A stretch of DNA of 64,000 nt, taken from assembly GCA_963971225.1 (NCBI GenBank), contig OZ020267.1, positions 6,444,851-6,508,850 of the forward strand, written 5' to 3'. A program made the translations under genes and the position numbers. Shown piece after piece: positions 33,272-45,566 of the stretch. Below the pieces are notes generated by a model. The model searched no databases, was not told the DNA's origin, and saw only the letters and a list, made by a program, of their open reading frames with translations. Position 1 is the first letter of the stretch. Every line of letters starts with the position of its first letter. The stretch is from Melieria omissa. Lineage: Eukaryota; Arthropoda; Insecta; Diptera; Ulidiidae.

Positions 33272-34236
33272 GGGGAATTCTTTGTAAGGTGCCACTCTTT
33301 GTAAGGTGCCACCCCTGCTCGATTTCGATGTTCCAGCAATCCAAGAAAAAAAATTCCTATTGTCATTTAAGGTATATATGTCAACATCAATTCTAATGTG
33401 GTTTTTGTGGGAACATACGCAATGGTACGGTCTGGGTAAATAAAAGTGTCAAATTTGGTTAAGAAAAAACATAGAAATTAAAACTGAAGGTTTTTCTTGC
33501 GGTGAAAAAGTAACCAAAAACTTATAAAAAACTAAGGTAAATATCAGTGTTGGACTTAATTTTTAATGGTTTTTCATAATCCGAAATGATATCCGAGCAT
33601 ATCGTAAAAGGAACAAATTTATACAATGATTTCCAAAATCGCATAAAAATGTAAAGTGCCACCTTTTTTCCTTTGTAAGGTGCCACCCTCCTTTGTTCAT
33701 TGTTTTGTGCTCCTTTATCGGTAAAATGACTTGTTATTGCTCGGAATCGTCATTACAATGAATTTAAAGTGTTCTTAGTCTAATTATCTTAGTATTAATT
33801 ATCTATTTTTCTCTAATCTTATCATGAGGAATAAATTAGTTCAGTTTTGTTTATCAATTTCCATACAATTATTTGTTTTATTCGTTACCATTCAATTTCC
33901 ATTTTGCTTTCGGTCATTTTCTATTCAATTCAAATTAAATTCAATAAACTTTCGTAAATTTTCTAAATCATGCATTTTTGCTTGAGATTTTTACGTTTTT
34001 AGCGGTTTTTTTAGGGGGTGGCACTTTACATTAAAAAATTTTAAGGTGTCAATTTCGAACACTTTGGGAAATTGGCTGTAAAATTCGTAATTACGAAAAA
34101 TTAAATTGAAGTGTTACCTTGGATCCTAGCCCCTTTAACCCTCTTTCGAACGGTATATTAAAATTGGCGATACGTTAATTTTCTAACGAATTACGCGCAA
34201 AAAAGCTATGGGGTGGCACCTTACAAAGAATTCCCC
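33272..34236. mobile_element. 965-bp TA-flanked MITE with repeated GTGCCACC motif
   Basis: TA at 33270-33271 and 34237-34238 flank 24-bp perfect inverted ends that begin GGGGAATTCTTTGTAAGGTG. The core motif TTTGTAAGGTGCCAC recurs inside: direct at 33281, 33298, 33651 (GTAAAG variant) and 33672, inverted near 34015 and 34212. TA duplication points to the Tc1/mariner superfamily, though the terminus is not one I recognise. The interior is AT-rich and non-coding. Confidence 0.85.
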
Positions 34237-34238
34237 TA

Positions 34239-35264
34239 TAAAAATGTAGTTTTTTTGATACAAAATTTGAACTTTGACGACGAGCCACGCCTTTTATGGG
34301 CATTTCCCAGGCAACATTTTTAGTTTGTTAGATGCAGGAGCCAACCCTCTATATAAAAGCAAATACAAATACTCATTTATTTTTTTCGCGAGGATTCGCT
34401 ATACTGTTGTTGTGCCTCGATGAAAGTGGGGTTTTTGGGACATTTTTTTTCGAAAACACTGTTTGAATGTATTTTTTTGGATTGGTGACTTAAGCAAATT
34501 TGTTGGTCGTTAAAATACCTACAAACTTGTCGAAGAGAGTAAGGCGATATTCGGAACGATTTAGGACCTATTAGCATTTAAACGTTCGAAGACTTAAGCG
34601 ACGAACTCGACTAAAATGAGCCAACTTCAAAGTCGGATTTTTCATAAAATAGAGCCAATCCAGCCAAACGGCTGGTGGATCTCAACTCAGTATACCTATA
34701 GAAAGTCGCTCAGTAGGTCTCCCATGTTGGAATTCTCTACTTGCACAGTGTAATTATTTACGGTCCTTTAACAAAATTCTTTTAGCTGCGTTGTTTAGAA
34801 AAAACAAAAGATTCAAAGCCGTTGCTGATGTATTTAGATGTATTGACCCATTTAACATTCTTTGAAAGGATCAGTGGAACAGAAAAATGTGTGAAAACAC
34901 ATATAAAAGTGGCCAGTAGCACTTCATGAGCCAAATCGTATAACTCACTCAGACTCAAACTTCTTTAGAATGTAGCAAAAGTGTTAAATTAGAGGAATTC
35001 CAAAACTGAAGTTAAACGTTTTATCACATTAGATATTGAATAATTCAAAGTTAGGATCTTATCTAATGTAATAATCTATATTCTTAATTTTAAAACCAGA
35101 CTGCGTATTGAAATTTAACATCAAAACGTGCCTTGGAAGCGACGCTGTGGAGCAAAAAACCCTGTAAAGTGGTTCAGTTCAATGGTTCGTGACTACTTCA
35201 AATCACTGCACAGTAATTCGACACCAAACAAGCGCGGAATACAACTTGAAGGAGTGAGCTGTTC
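34239..35264. other. Unassigned AT-rich spacer
   Basis: No confident features. Short frames here are not coding. Confidence 0.35.
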
Positions 35265-35754
35265 TTAACACTTTCGACCCCAAAGTTGCCTGAAAGCAAC
35301 TTGACCTATTTGTCATTTTAAAGCAAAAGCTACGATTGATTTATGGGTTTAATTTAACAACAACAACAACAAATTAATATGTTTAAAAGTGAATTCAAAG
35401 CAAATTACAAAAATTTTACTGTTATCCCCAAAATAATTTTCAATAATTTACAGCGATATCAGAGAAGGTTTGTGTTCTAATTGAAGTCTACGAATTGGGC
35501 GCGTTTGATCAAAACCCTATTTCTTTAATAATGGTTAAATAAAATCAAAAAGTGATAATTTTGTATTGTATAATATTTCTGTAATTAAAAAATATTGATA
35601 CAAAATTTATTTAACCCGATTTAAGCTGAAATTGTTCAAAGGTAAACTAGCTATAGGACATTAACAAGGAGGCGTGGCGACTTCAAATGTCATGATTTAA
35701 ATACAAAAAAATAGTATCGAGACACAGGGTAAAATTCGGGATCGAAAGGGTTAA
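35265..35754 (-). mobile_element. piggyBac-like MITE, family 1, copy 2
   Basis: In reverse orientation this copy aligns with 240-747 over nearly its full length. TTAA lies at 35265-35268 and 35751-35754. One end is CCCTTTCGATCCC; the other has one change (CACTTTCGACCCC). Differences are scattered substitutions and small indels, including a replacement of about 20 bp by AACAACAACAACAAC near 35360. Confidence 0.85.
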
Positions 35755-35844
35755 TCTATATTTAAAGTTTTGCAAAACTTCTTGTTAACGATGTATTTTT
35801 ACGATTTGTTTTACTCAGTAGACTAAAAATGTTTTCATTTTGTA

Positions 35845-36090
35845 ATTTTTTTGTGAAAACAGTTTCCACATTGGGCAAGTTTTACACCCACACTAATTAA
35901 TTTTTAGCACAGAATTTTCTCTCAAAATCGTGAAATTCTGTTTGAATTGTTGAATTTTTTTTGTGGAAAAATTTTCGACTTTGGGCAGCTAATTAATTTT
36001 TTGCACAGATTTTTTGGGGTTTACTTAGTTGAAGTTTCACCTCTCAAAATCGTTAAATTCTGAGATATAAATATTTTGAATTTTTTCCAT
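35845..36090. repeat. ~115-bp direct duplication
   Basis: Two units share TTTTTTTGTG(A/G)AAA, TTGGGCA, CTAATTAATTTTT(A/T)GCACAGA and CTCTCAAAATCGT(G/T)AAATTCTG. AT-rich, non-coding. Confidence 0.65.
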
Positions 36091-36239
36091 GGAACGAATC
36101 ACTGTGCACTGGTTTGATTCATGAACTCATTCCTGATCCAACGAATTGGTTTCAAATTGGTTTATTTCAAACCCGGTTCCATTCAGAATCGGTTCACAAC
36201 CCTATTTAGAAGTAGCGCTTTGTACACTAATTATGTAAC

Positions 36240-38650
36240 CAATTGAATTCCCATCATCGTACGCCCGCAATAATTTCTATTTCTATTAGCAACAATTTCT
36301 ATTAGGTGGCCGAAATATTTCGTTTTGGCAGTTGTTCAATTTTCAAATTTCACTTTAATCAAATTCCTCATTCGCCCAATTGAAACGTCATGCACACTTT
36401 CGGACAACAAATTTTAACGCCAACAAAAAACAATTCGCAAATCGCTACTAAGCCGAAAGTGCAATAACCCAAATGCAACGATAACGACAACCGATAAGTG
36501 GGCCTTAATTGCATTTGGCAATGCGCCGAATCAGCCAATTAAGGGGCACACACCCAGCGCAGTCTTTGTGTGCCCACGCACTCAGTCGCTGCGTCACACG
36601 TTCGCACACTCACACACTCACTCACTCACGTCCGTTGCATGCGCAAGCGGATGAAATGTGCGGCACACATTCCGGACGGACACAAAATTGGCAGCAATAC
36701 AATGCACAACAACAATGCAAATAAGCCAAAGCTGTGCTCGGAACATGAAACGTGCCACAGGCTGCGGAGGAGTACGGGTAGTCCAGTGTATGGTCCAGCA
36801 GCCAAAACTTGGCCGAAATGAACGCTTTTTTCAGTGCATATGCAGACAACGAGTGATGTGCGTAACAACAACTACAACAACAATGACATGACGACCAACG
36901 CCGACATTGACCGCCGAATTTACGAGTTGACTTGATGCGGCGCATTGGCAACGCAGCCAAAAAGCGCCCACGGCATTTGGCCGGCACAGGCGGCCACTCA
37001 ATGCGGCACACACGTACAAACACAAACACACACACACTCTCGCATATGGATACAGCATGCAGCATGCGGCCTGTTGGCGTTTGTGGCTTATGGCGCAATG
37101 CACGCGACTGCGGCACCAAAACGACGAGATCCGCGTGAGAGTAATTGAAAATTCAATGGCAACGCTGGCAGCGCTGCCGTTGGCGGCAGCGACAACGACA
37201 GCAGCGACGTCAACACCAATTTTGCTCTGTGGTTGTTGAATTTGTTAATGGTGTTGTTGTTACTGTTGTTGTCGATGATTCTGGCCGTTGAAGTGCGCGG
37301 CTGACTTCGTGTTGATTGCGGCGTGCGCCATGTGGCATGCAACTTTCGCTTTCGTTTGCACACAACTGATGCTTCCCCCTTAACACCACTACCCAAAAAC
37401 AACAACAACAGCAATGCAACTAACGTAGAGGATTTAAATGTTGGCGTCGGCCTGTGTCTCTCCATTGGCCCCCCCGGCGCCACCCAATGCCGCTCCTGTT
37501 GATTGCCAGTGCCAGTGCCGGTGTTGTTGTTGGTGTTGTTGTTGATGCCTCTGTCCATATCTCTTTGAGATTTGTTGCAGTTTCGTTTGGCGTGTGGCCA
37601 AACGAAATGCTGCCACAACTTCAGCAGCAACAACAACAACATCAACACAACGCAGCAGCAACGTCGACCTTCGGTTCGGTTAGTTGCACTTTTTGGCCAC
37701 ATCCGCGTGATGGCAGCAACTGTGCCGCTGTGGCGCTGCTGACATTGCTGCAATTGTTGTTGTTGTTATTGTTGTTGTTGCTGTTTTTCGTGCTTGTTGT
37801 TACTGCTGCCATTGCAGTCGTTATTGCAGCCTCTTGTTGTTGTTGTTTGTTAGAATCGTTAGCTATTTTTGGCTCGGTTTGATGCCGTTGCCGTTGCCAC
37901 CAGCCACCGCCCTGTCGGCTGCTGCACTCGTACGTACTTTTGTACGCATGTCGCACTGTGTGTGTATTTGCATTGGAAATTGATGGGCAATTCAGTTGGC
38001 GAAATTTTCGCCATGCCGCGCGTGTTGTTGCCGCTGACATTGGCCATGGCAGAGGCGAAAGTGTGGCACCAACAACATGCCGCATTGTTATTTTTAGACT
38101 TGTTGCCACAGCTGTGCGCTTTTGGCTTGTTAGCCCATTAACCCGGCAGCGCCGCACCGCGACTTGTTGTTGCAGCTTCAGCTGGTCGCCGCTTTTCTAA
38201 TGCAAATCGGCACTTGACGTTAGATTGTGTGCTCCATCGGGCCGCTGCTCCTCGCAATGCTGGGCATTTTGTATCAAATGCCTGCGTCGTCGTTGTTGCT
38301 GCTGCCAACACGTTCGACGGCGCCCAACTTGTCGCATCGTTCCAATCGTGTCTAATGTAATGATTCGTTTAGGTTTGTTTGTGTGTCGGTTTGTGTGTGC
38401 GATTGTGTGTTAGTGTACCTGGCTGTGCGCCCGCAGAGCCAAGTCAGTGGGTCAGAAGTGGCTTGTGCGCGCCTTGCAATGTCGGCGTGTGCGTCTCTTT
38501 GCTTGTCGGAATTGCTATGGGGACAATACTTATGTGTCTGTGTGTGTATGGGACTACATTTGTTAAGTTGTTGTCGATGTTAGATATGTGCGGAGTCTTA
38601 GTAGCATCACAGAATGTAAATAGCAAGTCAAAAGCTGTTAATTAAATGTT
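36240..38650. other. Unique GC-richer island 8
   Basis: Includes CACACACTCACTCACTCAC near 36607-36626, a CA run at 37019-37037, and several TTG/CAA runs (37235-37275, 37395-37410, 37505-37545, 37625-37645, 37750-37785, 37835-37850). Reading frames of up to 221 codons on the minus strand are dominated by poly-Leu/Asn/Gln/Thr shadows of these triplets and have no domain. Probably non-coding. Confidence 0.45.
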
Positions 38651-39294
38651 CAAGAGAAACAAATTCGATGCCCAAGCTGCGGTGTAGGATCTACTCTAGG
38701 TCAGTCAGGATCTGAGTTAGTTTTAGCAACATAAAGACAAAGTTTCAATAGAAGCATAGCGTTCCTCTACTTTACTCTCCTTGAAGCATTGAACTTAAAG
38801 TAAATTTGGAGTTAAAGATATCACATCATATATGTGGCCGTAAGGAATAACAGCCAAGGACGAGTTAGAAAAAAGTTGAGTCATTACTACCATTGTATTC
38901 TCCGTATTCAAATGTACTACTACACAAATTTCTATGGCTTTTGCTCATAGAATGAATATTTCACGCCCCAAAATCTAAAAAGCTAAAGGCGGTTTTCTGT
39001 TTTCGATTCCTTCATACTGTAGAACAAGAAGAGATAGGTTTGGGAATAGTTTTATCTTCGTTTTTATGTATACAGCTCTGCAGAAATTTTTTGTTAAAAA
39101 AATCTCATACAAAAAAAAAAACATATAACAAATGAATTAAATCAAAAGTGCAATTTTTGGCGGAGTGTCATTGTAACAGAAATAAGTGAGTACGAGATAG
39201 GACGAGCTAACATTTTGTAAGCTTACAAACTCTTAACACAATCGGGTGCTTTGACTATTAAAATAATTGCCAAAATATGTTCTGTTGCCAGTGT
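38651..39294. other. Unassigned AT-rich spacer
   Basis: No repeats, ends or coding signatures recognised. Confidence 0.35.
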
Positions 39295-39480
39295 TCCCAA
39301 TACATCATACTTCTTTATCCAAAAATCTCCTAAAATTCCACTAAGGATCAGAAAAATTCTCTAACATAAAAAATAAATATCCTAAACTTTCTTCTAAACA
39401 ATTCTTCCTCCTAAAAATTCTCCAAAAAAGTCCAAAAATCTCCTAAAACTAGGAGGAAATCTCCTGATCTAGCAACACTG
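39295..39480. repeat. CTCCTAAAA-rich repeat with CAGTGTT-like ends
   Basis: The segment begins CAGTGTTCCCAA and ends with the complement of CAGTGTTGCTAG, suggesting decayed hAT-type ends, but no clear target duplication remains. Its interior (AAAAATCTCCTAAAA, TTCTTCCTCCTAAAAATTC) reappears in reverse at 45868-45952, so it is dispersed. Confidence 0.55.
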
Positions 39481-39516
39481 CTATTCAGCCATTTCAACCT
39501 AACCTTACCTATCATA

Positions 39517-39750
39517 ACCGGTCTCGATAGTCCAGCGGAAATCGCGCTGGCTTCTCATACCAGAGGCCCTAGGTTCAATTCCTAGTTCGGGTTGGTGAAA
39601 CACTCGTCTACTTCTATCGCTATCCACATGAATCAGATGAGAATTACAAGAACCAAACGGTTGGAATTTGTGGTATCACAATGGGCCCATATAGAGGCCT
39701 AAGTGTGTATCATACAGAGGAAGCCACTACAACCTACCTACCTACCTTAG
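39517..39750 (+). mobile_element. tRNA-derived SINE, copy B
   Basis: TAGTCCAGCGG at 39528-39538 (A box) and GGTTCAATTCC at 39572-39582 (B box) match the Pol III consensus perfectly. The body shares GGTGAAACACTCGTCTACTT and ATCCACATGAATCAGATGAG with the other copies. The 3' end reads TTGTGGTATCACAATGGGCC ... GCCACTACAACCTACCTACC, a compact SINE of about 230 bp. CAACCTAACCTTACC lies just upstream at 39495-39510, a tail-like remnant of another insertion. Confidence 0.85.
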
Positions 39751-39784
39751 TTTTATCCTTAGTTAGTTTTATCTTCTTGACCAA

Positions 39785-40115
39785 ATCTTCTCTGTAGTGC
39801 GTAGTGCGCTGAAACATCGTTGCATCGAATGCATAGGCGCCAGTGTTCAAACGGGTTGCCTAGGGGAGTACCCGGAGTGATGGCAGCAAGCTGCTCATCT
39901 TCACTGAGCAATTACCCTAAAAATATCGGTAAAATAAAACCACACATGCCACGTTTCGACGATGTTCCAAGGAGTCAATAGAGCTGGATGCCCTACTGTC
40001 CCCTATAAGCTTAATCACACGGTTTTGCACCCGGTGCAGGAGCTGCAAATGGGATTTTGAGGACCCTGCCCATAGCTGTGAGTTAAACTCCAACTTTATT
40101 TTTTATTTTTAATTA
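39785..40115 (-). pseudogene. Jockey/CR1-like LINE 3' fragment, copy 2
   Basis: On the minus strand, from about 40105, the translation gives LEFNSQLWAGSSKSHLQLLH, then VQNRVIKLIGD, then SIDSLEHRRNVACVVLFYRY. A stop interrupts the next codon, then GNCS and a frameshift follow, and HYRED is still readable at the end. It is the same family as 30094-30563 but retains more upstream sequence (the LHRVQxRxIxLI block) and less downstream. Dead copy. Confidence 0.85.
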
Positions 40116-40319
40116 TGTATTGTCTTCCATTTCGCCTTTACCATTCTATCTTGTATTAAATTTTTCTCCATAGTATGAACTTTTATATATATGGTACTTT
40201 ATTTCTCCAATTTATACTTTTTATGGACTTGCATATCCCTCGTATTGTCTCTGCCATACAAACTGGCTTTCTGCTGTATCGATGAGTTCAAACAATAAAT
40301 TTTTTATGTTAATTTTCTT

Positions 40320-41560
40320 TAGAAGACAAAATTGTAGTGCTTTATTTCTTTAATCGACACAATCTGTTCAGTTTCGCTGTCTTAGTTTTTACTTACAATA
40401 CAAGTTTTAGTCCTTTGAACTCCCATGAAACCTAAGGCATACTGTGTACTTTTCTTTTCATTACTTTTTTTGTTTAAATATGACCAACTTTTGGTGTTTT
40501 TTCCTTTGATCGAAACAATATGTAGACTTTTGCGGTCTTAACTTTGACGTTTTGATAAACATTTTAGTCTTTCTACCATCAAAGGAACTTAAATCCATAA
40601 TAATCCACTTGAATGCTTATAATTTCTTATGACTATATAATATAATCTTATAATATAATTCTTATGACTAAATTTTGTTGCTTGCACTCTTTGATCTGTG
40701 AACTTCCACGTTCGTCTTGTCTTTAGAATACAAATTTGAGTTCTTCAGACTTCAATGGAACCTAACTAAATTCATAAGTGAGCTTTTATTTTCATTGATT
40801 TCTTTGGAAAAAATAACATTTTTGAGCGACACAATCTCTGACTGAATCTGAGATTTCAAAGTCTTGGTTTTTATTTAACTATAAATGTTTGAGTCCTCAT
40901 AACTTCAATAATATGAACTTGAATGTTTATAATTTATTTTATAAGACAACATTTTGGTGTTTTAATTCTTTATTGAACACAATCCTTGGATTTTTGCAGT
41001 CTTATTTTTGATTTTGCATTAAAAATTTGAGTCCTAACTTAATTGAAACTTAAAGTTATGAGATGAACTTTTTTTGTATATGCAATAATACAGAACTAAT
41101 TATTGCAAGGCCTGTTCACAGTATCGAGGTTTTTCACTATATCAAGGTTAACATTTTTGTTCAAAAACTCGTTTTATTTGCTCAAAATACACTTTTTGTT
41201 TTTTGCTTGAAAATTTTGTTCCATATTTAGAGGCTCGATGTCAAAATTTGGGTGTTCACTATATCGAGGTGTTTACTATATCGGGTGTTCACTATACCCA
41301 GATATGACTGTAATTAATTTTGTATGGCAAAATGTTGGCAATTCAAATCTTTGATTGATACAACCTATGGACTTTCTTCTTTCTTCCTTTTTTTCTTCAT
41401 TTTGTCTTAGCAATAAAATGTTGTTTTCTTCTACCTTCGATCTAACCATTTCAATAGTTTTAAGTTATATTTGTCATTATATCTCTTCGATGAAATTTTG
41501 GTACCTTCATTGTTTATGAAACAGTTTTGGTGCTTCATTTTTTATCTATGCATTCTTGGG
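40320..41560. repeat. Old ~150-bp tandem array
   Basis: Diverged units follow the same order: GACAAAATTTTGGTGCTTTA-like start, ATCGACACAATCT, GACTTTTGCGGTCTTA, TTTTGATTTACAATAAA, GAGTCCT.AACTTCAATGGAAC, then ATGAACTTTTATTT. Units begin near 40323, 40480, 40665, 40805 and 40945, with remnants at 41330 and 41520. A different segment at 41100-41310, with repeated TTCACTATATCGAGGT words, interrupts it. Confidence 0.6.
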
Positions 41561-41599
41561 ACAAGTTTTTACTTCTCAAAACTTTAGCTTTTAGCCCAG

Positions 41600-43350
41600 A
41601 AACATTCAATTTTGTGACTTTGCGAGAGTCAGCAATTTTATGACTTGGCAGTTTACAGCTAAACACCGGCATGGAATACATAATTACTTGCATACAAAAG
41701 TGCATATGTATGTATGTATGTAATTGCATAAAAAGACACACACACATGGTAAGCTGCCAGCAAAAATCGCCTTGTACGTATGTACGATAGGTAAATATTT
41801 GACAGCCGGCAGCACGCAGCAAAAATTTGAATTATTGCAATTTGACCATTTCACGCACACACACACACACTGGCAAATTTGTTAGCGACAGCCAGCCAAG
41901 CAAACATTCATCCCGAGGAGTCTGTCAATAGCAATTTTCGCTGTCATATCCGACACCAAACACACACACACACACACATACATCCATTCAAACACAACAA
42001 CGAAAAGCAGCTGGAACAAGCATTCAATTCGATTCAATATCGGGAATTCTTGCATTCGCCAATGGAGTATGCGATGCTGTGCTTGTTCTTGTTATTGTTG
42101 ATTTGGAATTTGCCGTTTTTAGTTGTGGCATTGCAATTGCCGGAACGAGTAAGTGTGTCTGTATGTATGTGTGTGTGCATCTCGTCTGCATTGCATACGG
42201 ATTCACCTCTAAGGCTTCTCAATTAATAACACCCGAACGCATGCGACATCAAGTGACAATTTAATGACAAGCAATTTGACAGTTCCAGAGTTCAAGCGTA
42301 CAAGCTCGAGTGCTGGGCGCTGGGTGCTGGGTGCCGGCATTGCCAGCGGTCTTCCATGTACGAGTGCAATTGCACGTGTGTCTGTGTGTGTGAGAGTGAG
42401 TGTGTTTGTGTTTGTGGCGAATTTACGTATGTCGGTCTGAACGTAATTCCATTATTTTCATAGTTGTTCTTGGCACTCACACACACAATCACACAAACGC
42501 CCAATGACTACTGTGCCATGCTACACCAGCCACGCCAAACCATACATTCATGTTCTAAACTTATTATTTTCAACGTCGTCATAATCATCAACGGCAAACG
42601 CTATCGACAACATCATAATCAACAACAACAACAACTACAATACTGACGGCAGCGACCGCGGCATTGGCAATCGTCATCATTATTGAAAGCATCGGTTTTG
42701 CTTTATTTCCATTTGTTGTATTTGTATTTGTTATTTTCATGTTTTTTTTCTTTTGTTTTGTTGCTTTTTTTCCACAATACATGTTTTTCTCTTTTTACTA
42801 TTGTTGTTGTTGTCTCTGCTTCTGTTATATATGTTTTGTTTTTTTCTTATCCGATTCTGCTATTTTTGTAATTTGACTTTTGAAGTTTCTGATTTCCACT
42901 GATTTCATACTTCAAGTGCGTTTTGTGGTAAATGCAAAAATACAATAACAACAAGTAACAACAACAATCAATGCTAGAACAGTCCATATCTGTTTGTTGC
43001 TATTGTTGTTGTTGTCTTTATGCTTTTTCCATATATGATACATTTCTGCTTTCGTTTTTTGTTGTTGTTATACTTATTCATATTCTTGTTGTTGTTATTG
43101 TTGTTACAATCGTAGCCCCACAAATTGCATGAATTTATTGTGGCACGCACACTGGAGCGGGACCACTGCCAGCGCTGACGTCTGACGCTGACGCTTGACG
43201 TCTTTCGGCATCGGGTCGGCATTGTCATTGCTCTTCGCTCAGTGCTGTTCCGATTTTTTTGTTGTTGTTGCTATTTTATTAATTTCGCTTTGATTTTTTT
43301 CGATGCTGAAAACATTGCTGCATATTCACACATGAATGCAGAAGCATTCA
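41600..43350. other. Unique GC-richer island 9
   Basis: Contains CA runs near 41855 and 41960-41978, ATGTATGTATGT near 41706, CAACAACAACAA at 42621, and TTGTTGTTG at 42802 and 42990-43085. Symmetric CA/GT and CAA/TTG content opens frames on both strands but none has a domain. Confidence 0.45.
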
Positions 43351-43580
43351 CCACTGCCAGCGGTACAGTGAAGACGCGATAAAGGGAACATATGCGAACT
43401 TATGCTTTGGCACTTTAGCTCAGTTGTGAGTAAATAAATTATGAAAAAGTGATAACTATTTTGTGTATTTTTTGAACGAAAAGGGAAGCATCGAAAGCGT
43501 AAAGAGTGCGAGTTCAAACTCCCCTCGGTCGCCGATAGGAATTGCGTCAGGAGGTCTTCACGAGCATTTCTGCTCAATCG
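43351..43580. other. Unassigned spacer before the TCTAG array
   Basis: A minus-strand frame beginning near 43577 contains REDLLTQFLSATEGSLNSHS. I do not recognise it and see no supporting context. Confidence 0.3.
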
Positions 43581-44387
43581 TTCTAGTCTAGTCTAGTCTA
43601 GTCTAGTCTAGTCTAGTCTAGTCTAGTCTAGACTAGTCTAGACTAGACTAGACTAGTCTAGTCTAGTTTAGTCTAGTCTAGTCTAGTCTAGTCTAGTCTA
43701 GTCTAGTCTAGTCTAGTCTAGTCTAGTCTAGTCTAGTCTAGTCTAGTCTAGTCTAGTCTAGTCTAGTTTAGTCTAGTCTAGTCTAGTCTAGTCTAGTCTA
43801 GTCTAGTCTAGTCTAGTCTAGTCTAGTCTAGTCTAGTCTAGTCTAGTCTAGTCTAGTCTAGTCTAGTCTAGTCTAGTCTAGTCTAGTCTAGTCTAGTCTA
43901 GTCTAGTCTAGTCTAGTCTAGTCTAGTCTAGTCTAGTCTAGTCTAGTCTAGTCTAGTCTAGTCTAGTCTAGTCTAGTCTAGTCTAGTCTAGTCTAGTCTA
44001 GTCTAGTCTAGTCTAGTCTAGTCTAGTCTAGTCTAGTCTAGTCTAGTCTAGTCTAGTCTAGTCTAGTCTAGTCTAGTCTAGTCTAGTCTAGTCTAGTCTA
44101 GTCTAGTCTAGTCTAGTCTAGTCTAGTCTAGTCTAGTCTAGTCTAGTCTAGTCTAGTCTAGTCTAGTCTAGTCTAGTCTAGTCTAGTCTAGTCTAGTCTA
44201 GTCTAGTCTAGTCTAGTCTAGTCTAGTCTAGTCTAGTCTAGTCTAGTCTAGTCTAGTCTAGTCTAGTCTAGTCTAGTCTAGTCTAGTCTAGTCTAGTCTA
44301 GTCTAGTCTAGTCTAGTCTAGTCTAGTCTAGTCTAGTCTAGTCTAGTCTAGTCTAGTCTAGTCTAGTCTAGTCTAGTCTAGTCTAGT
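43581..44387. repeat. 807-bp (GTCTA)n pentanucleotide array
   Basis: About 160 units of the five-base repeat, nearly pure from about 43680 onward. Near the left edge (43627-43660) the repeat alternates between GTCTA and its complement TAGAC, producing TCTAGA and ACTAGT junctions; single-base variants such as GTTTA also occur. The right boundary is GTCTAGTACAGCCCACTCTA. Confidence 0.97.
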
Positions 44388-44559
44388 ACAGCCCACTCTA
44401 GTCTATCCAAACCTACTGTCTTATGGTAAAACTCTCCCCTGAACACTAACTGATCCCAACTCAACTAATTTCAACCAATTCTTTAGATTTCAACTCACAC
44501 AAACGTGACTTTACTGTAGACATATCCGTATGTAAATATATCAGTAATCAAATAAATAT

Positions 44560-45560
44560 ACATATGTGTGTATATATTTGTTTGTACGTGTGTGTGTTCT
44601 TCTTGCAGTTACGCTCGCTCGCAGCTGCGAATTTCATAATTTTTCTTAATGCTATTATTGAATTTCGTTTTCCTCACATCTTTTTCTCACATTTCGTGCT
44701 GAATTTTTGCCACCGCCGCTGCCGTTTTAACTCTGGAAGCTGCAGCCTAGGTATGGCTGCCCTTTCCATATGCTCGCCACACCAACACACATACACACCA
44801 ACACACACACACCCGTTCGCAGCAGCACATATTTCAACTGCGCGAATGATCTGCTTAATTTCTGCCACATACCAATGCGCCACCAGCAGCCACTCCGCCC
44901 CGTCTTCTATTTGCACATTGGCGTTCGCTGCATTTGCATGTCGGCGGCGCTGCGTCGCTTCGTCTTAGATGCGTTCACGGACCGACATGGCGGGGACCTT
45001 AAACTTGTGCGTTCTCATTTTTCATGCGTCGGCATCGACATCGACATCGCCATCGCCATCGAAGATGCGTTGCGTCGTCTTCGATTTGCATTGCGCCATG
45101 ACAGCGATGAGGCTTCATTGGCTTTGGCGCATTCGTGGCACCTCAACAAAAAATACAAAAACAAAAACCAAAAAAACATTTGCTCTGCATTTTGCCGCAT
45201 TGACGTTTCCATGCGTCTTTTTGCCATTTTTAGCTTCATTATTAAAAATAAATTTTTCGATTTTATTTTGCATTGATGTGTGGAAATTTTCCAATACTTA
45301 TTCCGAGTGCCGGTGCCCGTTAACGTACGAAGTTCATATTTATGACTATATCTTGTATGCTATATATGGAAGTGTCTGTGTATGTGTGTATGTGAGTGTA
45401 TAGTTACATACATACGTGTAAGTAAAGTGCGTGCTGTGTCTCAAGCTTCAGTGCAATCAAATTGCATTTAGCAATGTGTATGCAAAGCGTGAGTGGCTGT
45501 GTGTGTGTGTGTGTGTGTGTAAGGATATGTGAACAACTCATATTTGGAAACGATTTGGAT
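44560..45560. other. Unique GC-richer island 10
   Basis: Contains CACACACCAACACACACACA near 44790, ATCGACATCGCCATCGCCAT near 45045, GTATGTGTGTATGTGAG near 45380, and a GT run at 45497-45520. Frames of up to 168 codons have no domain and overlap on the other strand. Confidence 0.4.
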
Positions 45561-45566
45561 TTTTTT

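Noticed and set aside
37088..38157. Minus-strand frames of 221 and 171 codons
   Set aside because: Asn/Thr/Leu/Gln-rich shadows of CAA/TTG microsatellites with long opposite-strand frames; no recognisable protein.
39295..39480. A well-bounded hAT element
   Set aside because: The CAGTGTT-like ends are suggestive, but the flanking octamers (TCTGTTGC and CTATTCAG) do not match.
39521..39600. A functional tRNA gene at the SINE heads
   Set aside because: Boxes A and B are present, but the acceptor stem does not pair, the anticodon stem has mismatches, and the same head continues into a shared body at four loci.
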